In this document: in pieces, positions 37,821 to 46,699 of the stretch
How positions within the stretch are numbered: the stretch's first letter is position 1
Layout: each line of letters begins with the position of its first letter
DNA from: Glandiceps talaboti
Lineage: Eukaryota > Hemichordata > Enteropneusta > Spengelidae
NCBI RefSeq assembly: GCF_964340395.1
Contig: NC_135555.1
Span: forward strand, 18,401,615-18,465,614
DNA: 64,000 nt
Reading direction: 5' to 3'
The notes under the pieces: model-generated
Told to the model about the DNA's origin: nothing
Seen by the model: only the letters and a program-made list of their open reading frames with translations
The model's database searches: none
Position numbers and translations under genes: made by a program

Positions 37821-37973
37821 AGAAAATAAGCGACTTTCCATACCTTTCTGGATATTTCTGGCGGTATTTTCTTCTCGAAACTTTTGATCCTTCTCTTCAG
37901 CAGTAGCTATAGTATCTTCAATTGAGTTGTCGGAAAGTGTTAATTCAGTCAGACAACGAAGACGAGAGTCGAT
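37821..37973 (-). CDS. Candidate exon A of the minus-strand gene
   Basis: The acceptor is AGATCTCTTTGTAG; only one of the three minus-strand frames is open. It reads IDSRLRCLTELTLSDNSIED, then an acidic and basic helical stretch with EEKDQKFREENTARNIQK. The mix of charged and hydrophobic residues, the absence of low complexity and somewhat raised GC suggest a real coding exon, probably a coiled or helical segment. Two donors are possible: AAAG/GTATGG at 37,844 (phase 1) and TTCT/GTAAAAG at 37,821 (phase 0). The second fits exon B and is used here. An upstream exon must exist because no start codon lies in frame. No family was identified. Confidence 0.55.
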
Positions 37974-38439
37974 CTACAAAGAGATCTGTTAAAGAACAAA
38001 CAGAGTAATAGCAATGAATACATGCACCACCTTTCTTTATAAGTGTCCCTTTTTAATTGTTAAGGGGACACATCCATTACACGGGATAGGGGTGACCTGC
38101 TGATCATGTAATTGTCTGTCAGTGACCTTTCGTAGATTAGCTAACTATTGTGCCTGGAAAACTCTATTTCATTAGAGGGGTGGCTGCTATACCTGTACTA
38201 CCTGTGTCACCTGCTCTTAATTTTTGTTTTGGGATAATCCACTTCGCGAGGGCAGGATTGAAGCCACAGAGCTTTCATATTACATTTCTACTTTCAATCA
38301 CAGACGATGCCAGTAATGATAGCATGTTTTTGTTGATGTTTTGTTACCATAACAATTTGAAAACTAATATTGGGGATGGCCATGAAAATAGCAAGATCTG
38401 TTACCATATATCTATTCTGATAAAAAATAACTGCAGGAA

Positions 38440-38800
38440 GGAATTACTAAAAGTTACACAAGTACACATACAAAATAAAGGGTGTGATCAAAGGTGGGGA
38501 CAAAAAAAATGGAAGGTAAAACTGGAAAAATTCCCAGAAGAATTACTAAAGAGTTACGCAAGCACACACATGAAATAAAAGGTGTGTGATAAAGTGTGAA
38601 AAAAAAGGAAAAGTACCAACTGGAATGATCCCCAGGGGAATTACTTTTAGGAATAATCCCCAGAGGAATTGCCGAAAGTTACACAAGTGCACATATGAAA
38701 TAATGGGTGAGATAAAACGTCTTTTTTAAAAAACACAGATAATTGCAATAGATGTGCAACCTAGAATAATTCAGGGCAGAACTACTAAAATTTACAAAAT
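38440..38800 (+). repeat. Degenerate tandem array, about 100-bp unit, 3-4 copies
   Basis: Units carry GAATTACTAAAAGTTACAC or variants, then AAGTACACATACAAAATAAA-like sequence, GGGTGTGAT and an A run, ending in CCCAGAGGAATT-like sequence. The 142-codon plus frame from 38,150 crosses these units and is therefore not credible as a gene. Confidence 0.75.
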
Positions 38801-39187
38801 GATATTAGTTATACCATGTGACAAAAAGAACTGAAAACACACACACACAAAAAAAAAAAACCACGATATAAAACATAAAAACTGCAAACAGTAAAACGTG
38901 AGAACTAAAAATCAGTTTATTATCAACATAGAATGTTAACAAGTTGTCTAGGTGTTACTGTCTGAAAGAGACCAGACGTTTACTCACTGTCCGATAAGAT
39001 TAATTGCAATTAACTGTAATTTTATCATTCATTGGTTTATCAAGTTCAAATCATTACATGATTTTCAAACGAACATTCGTTTTTAAAGGAAAAGTCCAGT
39101 CAGACTAATTTATGCTTTTTGTAGTACGTTTGCATTTACTGTGACTACTATTAGTAGTAATAGTAATATCAAATATATATACGGTAC

Positions 39188-39538
39188 TAAGGCCTCATAA
39201 AAAAAATTACCCTAAATTTTAGAATAGGTGGGGTAGGTAGATTTTTTATTTTATTTTATTCTATTTTTTTTCAGGTAGTTATGTTTTCTATATGGCCTCT
39301 GTGTTATTGGTTTCTTCTCATCAGATAGTACAGCCATTACAGATTGGAAGAACAATTTTATATTGTCTTTTTAAGATGATGCCAGTTTCCGCATCCACTA
39401 TTTCTGGCGAGACCACAATTTTCGCGATTTTATTATTTTTTCTCAAATATGTAAAAAAAAAAAGTTGAAGGTCGGCAGTGTAAAACTAGGTTGGGTTGGG
39501 TAACCTGAACCACACAATTATTTTTTATTAGACCTAAT
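39188..39538 (-). mobile_element. Family A element, copy A3 (inverted, both ends)
   Basis: On the plus strand it starts AAGGCCTCATAAAAAAAA and CTAAATTTTAGAATAGG and ends GGTAACCTGAACCACACAAT followed by TTTTTTATTAGACCTAAT. The core CAGCCATTACAGATTGGAAG is the reverse complement of the core in A2 and A5. About 351 bp, no open frame. Confidence 0.8.
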
Positions 39539-39713
39539 ATCACAGCTGCAATAAAAAAAACCACCCACCATCCGTCAATCAAACTGTTTAGCCACCAATA
39601 GAAGACCTTTCACAAGGACCTATTGTTACAAGATAAATGCATGACCCTTCTTCAAAACCCTGTACACCTGAAGTAAGGTTATGAAATCTTCAACAAATGA
39701 TACAAAACTGAGA

Positions 39714-39735
39714 GGGGGGGGGGGGGGGGGGGGGG
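39714..39735 (+). repeat. G homopolymer tract
   Basis: About 22 consecutive G preceded by ACTGAGA. Likely length-variable and an assembly risk point. Confidence 0.85.
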
Positions 39736-39811
39736 CAGTTCATAATTAGTGTAGCATACTTGATCTGTTGATTTTTGTAACACATTGCTAAGCTCACTTC
39801 AGAGTTTCCAG

Positions 39812-39861
39812 GTAATCTTGGTGAGAGCCAGGTTCTGGAGTACTTGAAGTCTACTCTAAAC
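39812..39861 (+). CDS. Weak candidate exon of the plus-strand gene
   Basis: The acceptor TTCAGAGTTTCCAG and donor TAAAC/GTGAGAG bound 50 bp. The open plus-strand frame starts with two bases of a split codon, then reads NLGESQVLEYLKSTLN, and ends in phase 0. That phase matches the next candidate at 43,468. The minus strand also has an open frame with splice-like ends over the same bases, so strand is uncertain. Confidence 0.22.
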
Positions 39862-39880
39862 GTGAGAGTGTCACTACATC

Positions 39881-39946
39881 TGTTCTTGTTTTCTTTCTTT
39901 TCTTTTGAACTGTGTCAAACATCTTTGTCTGATGATACTTTCCTAG
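39881..39946 (-). repeat. Inverted copy of a segment also at 41,169-41,237
   Basis: The minus strand here reads AGGAAAGTATCATCAGACAA, then AGATGTTTGACACAGTTCAA and AAG-rich sequence. The plus strand at 41,169 reads nearly the same (AGGAAAGTATTATCAGACAA, ACACAGTTCAAAAGG). The pair, about 1.2 kb apart in opposite orientation, is probably a fragment of a dispersed repeat. Confidence 0.7.
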
Positions 39947-40227
39947 TCTTGTGTAATCAACAAAATTTGACATTGTTGTTGACTTTTGAAAACAATTTGT
40001 CAGCATATGTAACATACTGTGGTCTATTAACTGGATGAACCCTGCAGATCTGATTGTCACATGCAGTAGTACGAGTATACGGTGATCTTCTTTTCTAATC
40101 TTTCCATTTCACTCATAGTAATACATGTAAACTAAATATGAGTTTAACACAGTATTCAATGGCAATATTGGATTCTAAAATGGCTTATAGCGGCACAAGT
40201 TGAGTTTACGTCATATAAACTATTCTA

Positions 40228-40515
40228 GTATAAGGCAAAAAAAAAAATAATTGTTTGGTTCCGGTTACCTATCCCCACCTAGCTTTTCACTACCTAACCT
40301 AAACTTTTTTAAGTATTCGAGAGAGAAAATAAAATCGCAAAGATTGTGAAGTCTCATGAGAAATAGTGGATGTGGAAACTGACATCAACGTAAAAAGACA
40401 AAATAAAACTGTTCTTCCAATCTGTAATGGCTGTACGTCTAATAGCAAATAAACAACACAGAGACCATTTGGAAAACAATGGAAAACCTGAACAAGACAC
40501 TCACACAGAAAAAAA
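40228..40515 (+). mobile_element. Family A element, copy A4 (right end lost)
   Basis: TAAGGCAAAAAAAAAAATAA, then GGTTCCGGTTACCTATCCCC, the AAACTTTTTT tract, and core TTCCAATCTGTAATGGCTGT near 40,414. It breaks off before the right terminal inverted repeat, directly against the tandem units that start at 40,528. A 30-bp piece resembling the family C end (GCGGCACAAGTTGAGTTTA, 40,190) lies just before it. Confidence 0.75.
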
Positions 40516-40527
40516 ATATAAAATATA

Positions 40528-40935
40528 ATTTGCTTATCACTGATGGGATCATCATGTTAGGAATACTGCTTCATCTACACATCCCCAGATGCATACCCAT
40601 AAAATTTTCAGACTAATCTGCTCAGTAGTTTTGGAACTATATACTTTTGACAAATAAGACACATTTTTAGACCTAATTTGCATATCACTGATGGGATCAG
40701 CATATCATGAACAATTCTTAATCTAAACACCTCTAAGAACGTTCCTACCAAATTTCAGATCGATCTGCTGAGCAGTTTTGGAATTTAAGTTTTTTATTAC
40801 CACAAACCACACTTTTTGACCCAAATCACACACCGGTGGTAAGATTGTTTTGATTTGAACAATTTCCCAACTAGACACCCAAGGTAACATACCCACCAAA
40901 TATGGCAATCGGTCCAGTAGTTTTTGACTTTAAGT
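40528..40935 (+). repeat. Tandem array, about 150-bp unit, about three copies
   Basis: ATTTGC(A/T)TATCACTGATGGGATCA occurs at about 40,528 and 40,676. A second shared block, CAAATTTCAGATCGATCTGC and CAGTAGTTTTTGACTT-like sequence, closes each unit. The last unit runs directly into the AC repeat at 40,940. Blocks of the type (A/T)TCGGTCCAGTAGTTTTTG next to a microsatellite are, to my knowledge, frequent in repeats of marine invertebrates, but this is a recollection of pattern, not a match. Confidence 0.7.
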
Positions 40936-40939
40936 TGTC

Positions 40940-40973
40940 CACACACACATGCGCACGCGCGCGCACACACACA

Positions 40974-41055
<82 letters not shown>
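40940..41055 (+). repeat. AC microsatellite with CG-rich start
   Basis: Begins ACACACATGCGCACGCGCGC and becomes a pure AC tract of about 36 units. The ORFs of 71-88 codons across it (Cys-Val or Thr-His repeats) are artefacts. Confidence 0.95.
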
Positions 41056-41056
<1 letters not shown>

Positions 41057-41515
41057 CTTTGCCATGCCTATAGCACTACATAGCACTGAATCTTATCAGT
41101 TCAGTTGTGCTAATGAGAGTGCATTTATATATATTCAAACTTTTGTAAGCAACTTTGTGATAATTTAGGAAAGTATTATCAGACAAAGATGTTTTCACAC
41201 AGTTCAAAAGGAAAGGAAGACCACAAGAACACAGATAATTGTGGTAAATATCGGATCAGCCAAGTCGTGGGTGGGAATGATCGCTAGATTTGAAAGCTAA
41301 TGACTAGTCTTTAGTCTATTAAAACTAAGACCTAGATAATATTACTTTGCAATATCTCTTCCTCTAGCTGTTGGATAATGAGATCTGACAAATTATTGCA
41401 TTCCTTCTACGCTTGTGTATACATTAGAGGGGGCAACATAAACTAACCTTGATATAGAAATAACCATGAACTAGAAAGGTGCAAGCAAACAAAACCTGAC
41501 ATGAACCATCTTAAT

Positions 41516-41864
41516 GTGGTCATATGGATGAGGATTGGGTATTTATTTTGGATTTTTAATTTATAAAATAATTTCATCATGGTGTCCTACTTGAAAAATC
41601 AATGTGAAACAACATAGACCAAGTCTGTGTTTGTAATTCAATAAACTACAAAAGACTGATAAATATGTAAAACGTTCATTACTGTATTACAATAACAAAC
41701 TTTTTACACTTTTTTTTTTTAGCTTTTTTTGCAAGGTATTTAGTTACAAATACAGACTTGGTCTTTGCTGTTTCAGATTGATTTTATAAGTAGGATGCCA
41801 TGATAAAATTGTCTCGTAAAATAAAAATCAAAAATAAATACCCAATCTTCATCCATATGACCAC
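41516..41864. repeat. Foldback element, arms about 120 bp
   Basis: It starts GTGGTCATATGGATGAGGAT and ends ATCTTCATCCATATGACCAC. Inner arm blocks also pair: TAGACCAAGTCTGTGTTTGT (left) with ACAAATACAGACTTGGTCTT (right), and CATCATGGTGTCCTACTTG with its inverted counterpart. The loop is about 100 bp with a T run. No second copy in the window. Confidence 0.85.
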
Positions 41865-42111
41865 TTTAAAGGGTCATAATTTTTTGTGCATATTAATGGC
41901 AAAAGTAAGATCAATGAATTCAAAAGAAATACATCATACAAGTATTGAACATGTTAGTTGTGTTATACTCATACCACACACACATTCAAACTTAAAAATC
42001 TGTCAGAACAAAAAATGAAGAATGACCAGTTATTACCGAATTCAAAGGACTGAAAAAGGAGTAAAACAGTCCTGATCAATTTATAAGTACAATCCTGATA
42101 TTTGGAATATG

Positions 42112-42299
42112 ACAGAACCCCATGACATGTGAGTGCAAGTGTGGCGTACTCAGAACATTTGCATACGTGCTTGCAGTGTTCTCTGCATCCATACTTTCAT
42201 GAGTGTAGCAAGTAAAAGTATAGCAGAAAAAACACTGCAAGCATGAGCACAAATACCCCGAGTGCGCCACACTGGAACTCATGTGGCATGGGGTTCTGT
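42112..42299. repeat. Foldback element, nearly all stem (188 bp)
   Basis: It starts ACAGAACCCCATGACATGTG and ends CATGTGGCATGGGGTTCTGT. GTGTGGCG pairs with CGCCACAC, and GCTTGCAGTGTT pairs with AACACTGCAAGC. The two arms account for almost the entire length, leaving hardly any loop. Confidence 0.85.
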
Positions 42300-43467
42300 G
42301 ATTATTACATATGTTTATTGATGTTTATTGGAAACAGCAAATTTCCATAAAAATCACACAATCAAGCGATTTCGTATATCACAAACGATTGCATCTTCAT
42401 TTGCATATCATTTGCATGCAAGTAAATTAAATGCACATAATAAGAAATGGGGGCAGTTTTTGAAGTTGATAACTTTTAAGAAAAGTTTTCCAATATAAAA
42501 TGTAAACATTTCTATTCATGAAAAAGCTAGAGTTGTATCTTTACCCAATAAAAAAAAGGTAAAAACAGGGATGGGATAAGTAGTCATGTGGTATACTATA
42601 AAATAATGTTTTCGGTATTGCACTGCAGTGTAAATGCCACTAGTATATGTGCGCACACCAGTGCAAGTAATCTCTGGTATATTAGGTATTATGATGAATA
42701 TTCTTTAACAAAGGATAAGGCAAGATATATGTGGGTTCAAATATCTGTGTATCTTGTCACTGCATTCAGTTGTGTTTTACATTTGTAGTTACATCATCAC
42801 CTGTAGAAAAAAGTCCCATTAAACAACAATTTTTTTTTTGTCAAAATGGAAACTAAATATCTAGCAGGTCATGAAAAACACATAAGACTGATAACAGTTG
42901 CTGTAATTTTCAGTGATCATGTCTGCCTTTCTATTCCCAACAGACATTTCTAGTGGATTTACTGAGTTTAACAAATACACACGTACATTGTACCACATGC
43001 AGAATTCTTTCTCAGTCCAGTGATATAACCAACAAATACCAGAGAAATAATCCATAGATGGTATGAAGGCACAGCCATGAAAATTGATACAGAATAATTC
43101 TTATCCTCTACGTCTACAGTTCTGGCCTTTGTCTCTCTCTCTCTGCATCTGTGATAAAACAACGATGGCTGGAGTCTGTCCATCAACTTTGTACATATGT
43201 GCATCGACTTTAAGCAAAAGACATAAACCAAAGCTGCCTGTGGTTGGGTGAATTCCAACATGTACAGGGCAACAGCCAGAAAAACCCATACTGTGGTTTT
43301 TTCAAACATATGTACACATTTTTTAACCCAGAAGAATTGCAAGCCGATCATTTTTTTCCAATATCTTTACACACATATGAAATACTATATTTGGCCATAA
43401 ACATTAAAAAAAACTTGTCAGACTTCCAAGTTGGTTAAGTCAATCGGATCAAACATTTTGTCCGCAG
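42300..43467. other. Unannotated stretch with overlapping minus-strand frames
   Basis: Minus-strand frames of 62-127 codons overlap around 42,861-43,351. One after TTTATGTCTTTTGCTTAAAG reads VDAHMYKVDGQTPAIVVLSQ. Another after TTTGTTAAACTCAG reads NPLEMSVGNRKADMITENYS, then a TAG. Neither has a donor in a usable phase, two frames compete in the same place, and the sequence context is background. They are left uncalled. Confidence 0.3.
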
Positions 43468-43515
43468 GAATTAATTGACAGTTGGCACCTGTCGATGCGG
43501 TTCTCAAAACAGCTG
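43468..43515 (+). CDS. Weak candidate exon of the plus-strand gene
   Basis: Acceptor CATTTTGTCCGCAG and donor AGCTG/GTAAAA bound 48 bp, a phase 0-0 exon reading ELIDSWHLSMRFSKQL. The phase joins both to the 39,812 exon and to the exon ending at 46,699. Its short length makes a chance match easy. Confidence 0.25.
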
Positions 43516-44089
43516 GTAAAATTGTCTGCTTACAGTCCTAAGTAATATGCATGGTCAAGAAAGCCGCCAGGCGTTATCATCTTTCACACAGCTGTATAGA
43601 TCTCAATCATAATCTCATATTGTGATATTTTGAACTTGGTTCCAGGAGTATGAAGTCATCAAATGCCCATGGCCACCTTGTAATAAACCTTATAATATTT
43701 AAAATTGTCAGCATTTCCTGCACTGATGTGCTGCAACAGCTGAGAATACCTACTTTCTCTGTAAAAGGAATACGCTAATAACATAACTGCTTCATAAGAT
43801 AACTTTATCAACATTCATGAGCGGTTTATTTTTATCTCTATGACTTCCTATTTTCCTCATTACATGATCACATGGTTTAGATGTCACTAGTTTTATTGCT
43901 AAAATGAATGCAAGGTATTTGCACACATCTGTTCTACAGTATTACCAACAAATTGGTTCATCTTAGTCATTTCTGGGGCAATAGCTGCATTAAAGTGGGA
44001 ATAGAAATAGTTTGATATATAAACTTAAATCAGTTTATAACCATTCTCATTTCATTAGTTTGATTCAAGCACAAGTAAAACCATTTGAT

Positions 44090-44480
44090 TCTAAACTACC
44101 TCCTAACAGGGTGTATCTAGGTGGTATCCTGGTAGTACTCAGTTAGGTGCATGGTACCCGGGTAAATTGGTCGTAAATCAGGTACTAAACAGGTGTTGCC
44201 CAGGAAGTTCATGTGGTCCCACTGTGGTACTTAGGTGGTACCCTTGTAGTACTCAGGTGGCACCCATGCAGGTACATAATTATATAGAGTGCCCCAGCTA
44301 GTACTAATCAACTGGTACAAATGGGACCCTGGTAGTATCCTTATAGTACAAGTGATACCCAGGTGACACCCAGTACAAGTGATAGTACCCTGGTAGTACA
44401 AGTGATACCCAGATGGCACCCAGTACAAGTGGTACCCAGGTGGTGCCCAGGAAAGTAAAAGTGCCAGGTACCCAGATATC
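44090..44480 (+). repeat. Degenerate minisatellite rich in GGTACCC and GGTGGTA
   Basis: Short units such as CCAGGTGGCACCCAGTACAA, GGTAGTACTCAGG and CCCTGGTAGTACAAGTGATA recur with variable spacing; 20-40-bp sub-units appear tandem near 44,335-44,450. The 104-codon minus frame across it (repeating PGYHLYW) is produced by the repeat. Confidence 0.75.
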
Positions 44481-44959
44481 ACAGGTAGATATGTTAGGTG
44501 GCTGTCCCAGGACAGCTTAATTGACAACTGTGTGAACACAAGCACCCTTCAAACTTATTTTGACATTGTCCTGACTTAAATCATGACAGCTATTAAGTGA
44601 TGAGACGATCGCTAAATGCTCCCCTTAAAGTGAAACCATTCTGGATTTGTAATTATGAGCCTCACTTGATTTAGTGCATGTTTACTAGACTCTTGGAATA
44701 AAAAATGGATAATGCCAATAACTGTTGTCTCCTCATTGTCAATGCATTTCACACACTAGACACTCATCTTCATTCTGTAGTCAATTCACAATTGCTTAGT
44801 ATACCCATTCAGGTGGTAAAATTCTCTTTGTGGTCTACATGTACCATGTACATCTGGTTTTGGTGTGGCCAAAATCTTCATTTTTGCATTCCCGAAAATG
44901 CAACAATTGTATCAACGGCATAATCAAGACTGATATTTTTCATTTGAACTTTTAACTAG

Positions 44960-46330
44960 CTCCTGGTCTCGAGGCTATCTGTGGCTTTGATTCCTTCAGG
45001 ACAATCTCAAGGCCATCCATGGCTTGATTCCTTCATGCATAATCTCAGGCTATCTGTAGCATTGGTTTCTCCACAGACAATCTCAGGCTATCCATGGCTG
45101 TGATTCCTCCACAGATAATCTCAAGGCTATCCGTGGCTGTGATTCCTCCACAGATAATCTCAAGGCTATCCGTGACTTTGATTCCTTCACAGATAATCTC
45201 TTGCTATCTGTGGCTTTGACTTCTCCACAGATAATCTCAAGGCTATGATGGCTTTGACTTCTCCACAGATAATCTCAAGGCTATCTGTGGCTTTGATTCC
45301 TTCACAGATAATCTCAAGGCTATCTGTGGCTTTGATTTCTCCACAGACAATCTCAAGGCTATGGTGGCTTTGGTTTCTCCACAGATAATCTCAAGGCTAT
45401 CCGTGACTTTGATTCCTTCACAGATAATTTCTTGCTATCTGTGGCTTTGACTTCTCCGCAGATAATTTCAAGGCTATCTGTGGCTTTGATTCCTCCACAG
45501 ATAATCTCAAGGCTATCTGTGGTGGCTTTGATTTCTCCACAGATAATCTCAAGGCTATCTGTGGCTTTGATTCCTTCACAGATAATCTCAAGGCTATCTG
45601 TGGCTTTGATTCCTCCACAGATAATCTCAAGGCTATCCGTGGCTTTGATTCCTCCACAGATAATCTCAAGGCTATCTGTGGTGGCTTTGATTTCTCCACA
45701 GATAATCTCAAGGCTATCTGTGGCTTTGATTCCTCCACAGATAATCTCAAGGCTATCCGTGGCTTTGATTCCTCCACAGATAATCTCAAGGCTATCCGTG
45801 GCTTTGATTCCTTCACAGATAATCTCAAGGCTATCTGTGGCTTTGAAGTTTGATTCCTCCACAGATAATCTCAAGGCTATCTGTGGCTTTGATTCCTTCA
45901 CAGATAATCTCAAGGCTATCTGTGGCTTTGATTCCTTCACAGATAATCTCAAGGCTATCTGTGGCTTTGATTCCTTCACAGATAATCTCAAGGCTATCCG
46001 TGGCTTTGATTCCTTCACAGATAATCTCAAGGCTATCTGTGGTGGACTTCTCCAGATAATCTCAAGGCTATCTGTGGCTTTGATTCCTCCACAGATAATC
46101 TCAAGGCTATCTGTGGCTTTGATTCCTCCACAGATAATCTCAAGGCTATCCGTGGCTTTGATTCCTTCACAGATAATCTCAAGGCTATCTGTGGCTTTGA
46201 TTTCTCCACAGACAATCTCAAGGCTATGGTGGCTTTGACTTTTCCACAGATAATCTCAAGGCTATCTGTGGTGGACTTCTCCAGATAATCTCAAGGCTAT
46301 CTGTGGCTTTGATTTCTCCACGGATAGCTT
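44960..46330 (+). repeat. 39-bp minisatellite, about 35 units, hairpin in each unit
   Basis: The unit is TCTCAAGGCTATCTGTGGCT followed by TTGATTCCTCCACAGATAA. It contains the perfect dyad TATCTGTGG / CCACAGATA around an 11-base spacer, so every unit can form a hairpin and neighbouring units can pair with each other. The left end (44,960-45,180) is degenerate and the centre is nearly uniform, with C/T and TC/CC variants; a few units carry an extra GTG or lose bases. Because 39 is a multiple of three, both strands stay open (268 codons plus, 223 minus), giving 13-residue repeats such as ISRLSVALIPPQI and ALRLSVEESKPQI. There is no start, splice or termination context for translation. Confidence 0.93.
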
Positions 46331-46474
46331 CTAGACTATTCGAAATGTTGAGAAGGAAACAAAACCATGGAAGCCTCTAGACTAACCCCTTTGTTGACTG
46401 AGAAAAAAGTCTGCATGAGACTTGAGTGCAAAACTAGTTGGAAGTAAGTGACTAATTCTTGTCGACTACGTCAG

Positions 46475-46699
46475 AATAGATTTTGCTTTCATGCTGGTTA
46501 CAACATCGCTATGATACATTATATACAGTACCGAAGACAGCCAGCACAGTCTTCCTTATGTCTACCACATCCAAACGACAAGAAATCAAGTGAAAGTGCC
46601 GAACTTGTTGCTGCCATGAACAAAGCCATCACTGATGACATTTTATCTATGCAGCAATCTGATCCCCAGTTCAAAGTTGGCAAACTAAATCATTCATGA
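46475..46699 (+). CDS. Candidate last exon of an unidentified plus-strand gene
   Basis: A plus-strand frame of 74 residues and TGA follows an acceptor ATTCTTGTCGACTACGTCAG. A second acceptor at 46,528 (CATTATATACAG) would shorten it to 56 residues in the same phase 0. It reads FHAGYNIAMIHYIQYRRQP near the start and SAELVAAMNKAITDDILSMQ, then SDPQFKVGKLNHS, at the end. GC is higher than the flanks and codon use is varied, so it looks coding. It begins directly after the 39-bp minisatellite, which would lie in its upstream intron. No strong AATAAA follows; AATATA near 46,783 is the nearest variant. The family is not recognised. Confidence 0.5.
   Translation, partial: NRFCFHAGYNIAMIHYIQYRRQPAQSSLCLPHPNDKKSSESAELVAAMNKAITDDILSMQQSDPQFKVGKLNHS

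Noticed and set aside
38150-38578. 142-codon plus-strand frame
   Set aside because: It runs into a degenerate tandem array of about 100-bp units, its starting half has no homology-like pattern, and splice sites are lacking.
42968-43351. 127-codon minus-strand frame
   Set aside because: Two other minus frames overlap it with equal plausibility, and no donor or acceptor chain fits.
45432-46238. 268-codon plus-strand frame and 223-codon minus-strand frame
   Set aside because: Both follow from the 39-bp minisatellite, whose unit is 13 codons long; there is no start or splice context, and both strands are equally open.
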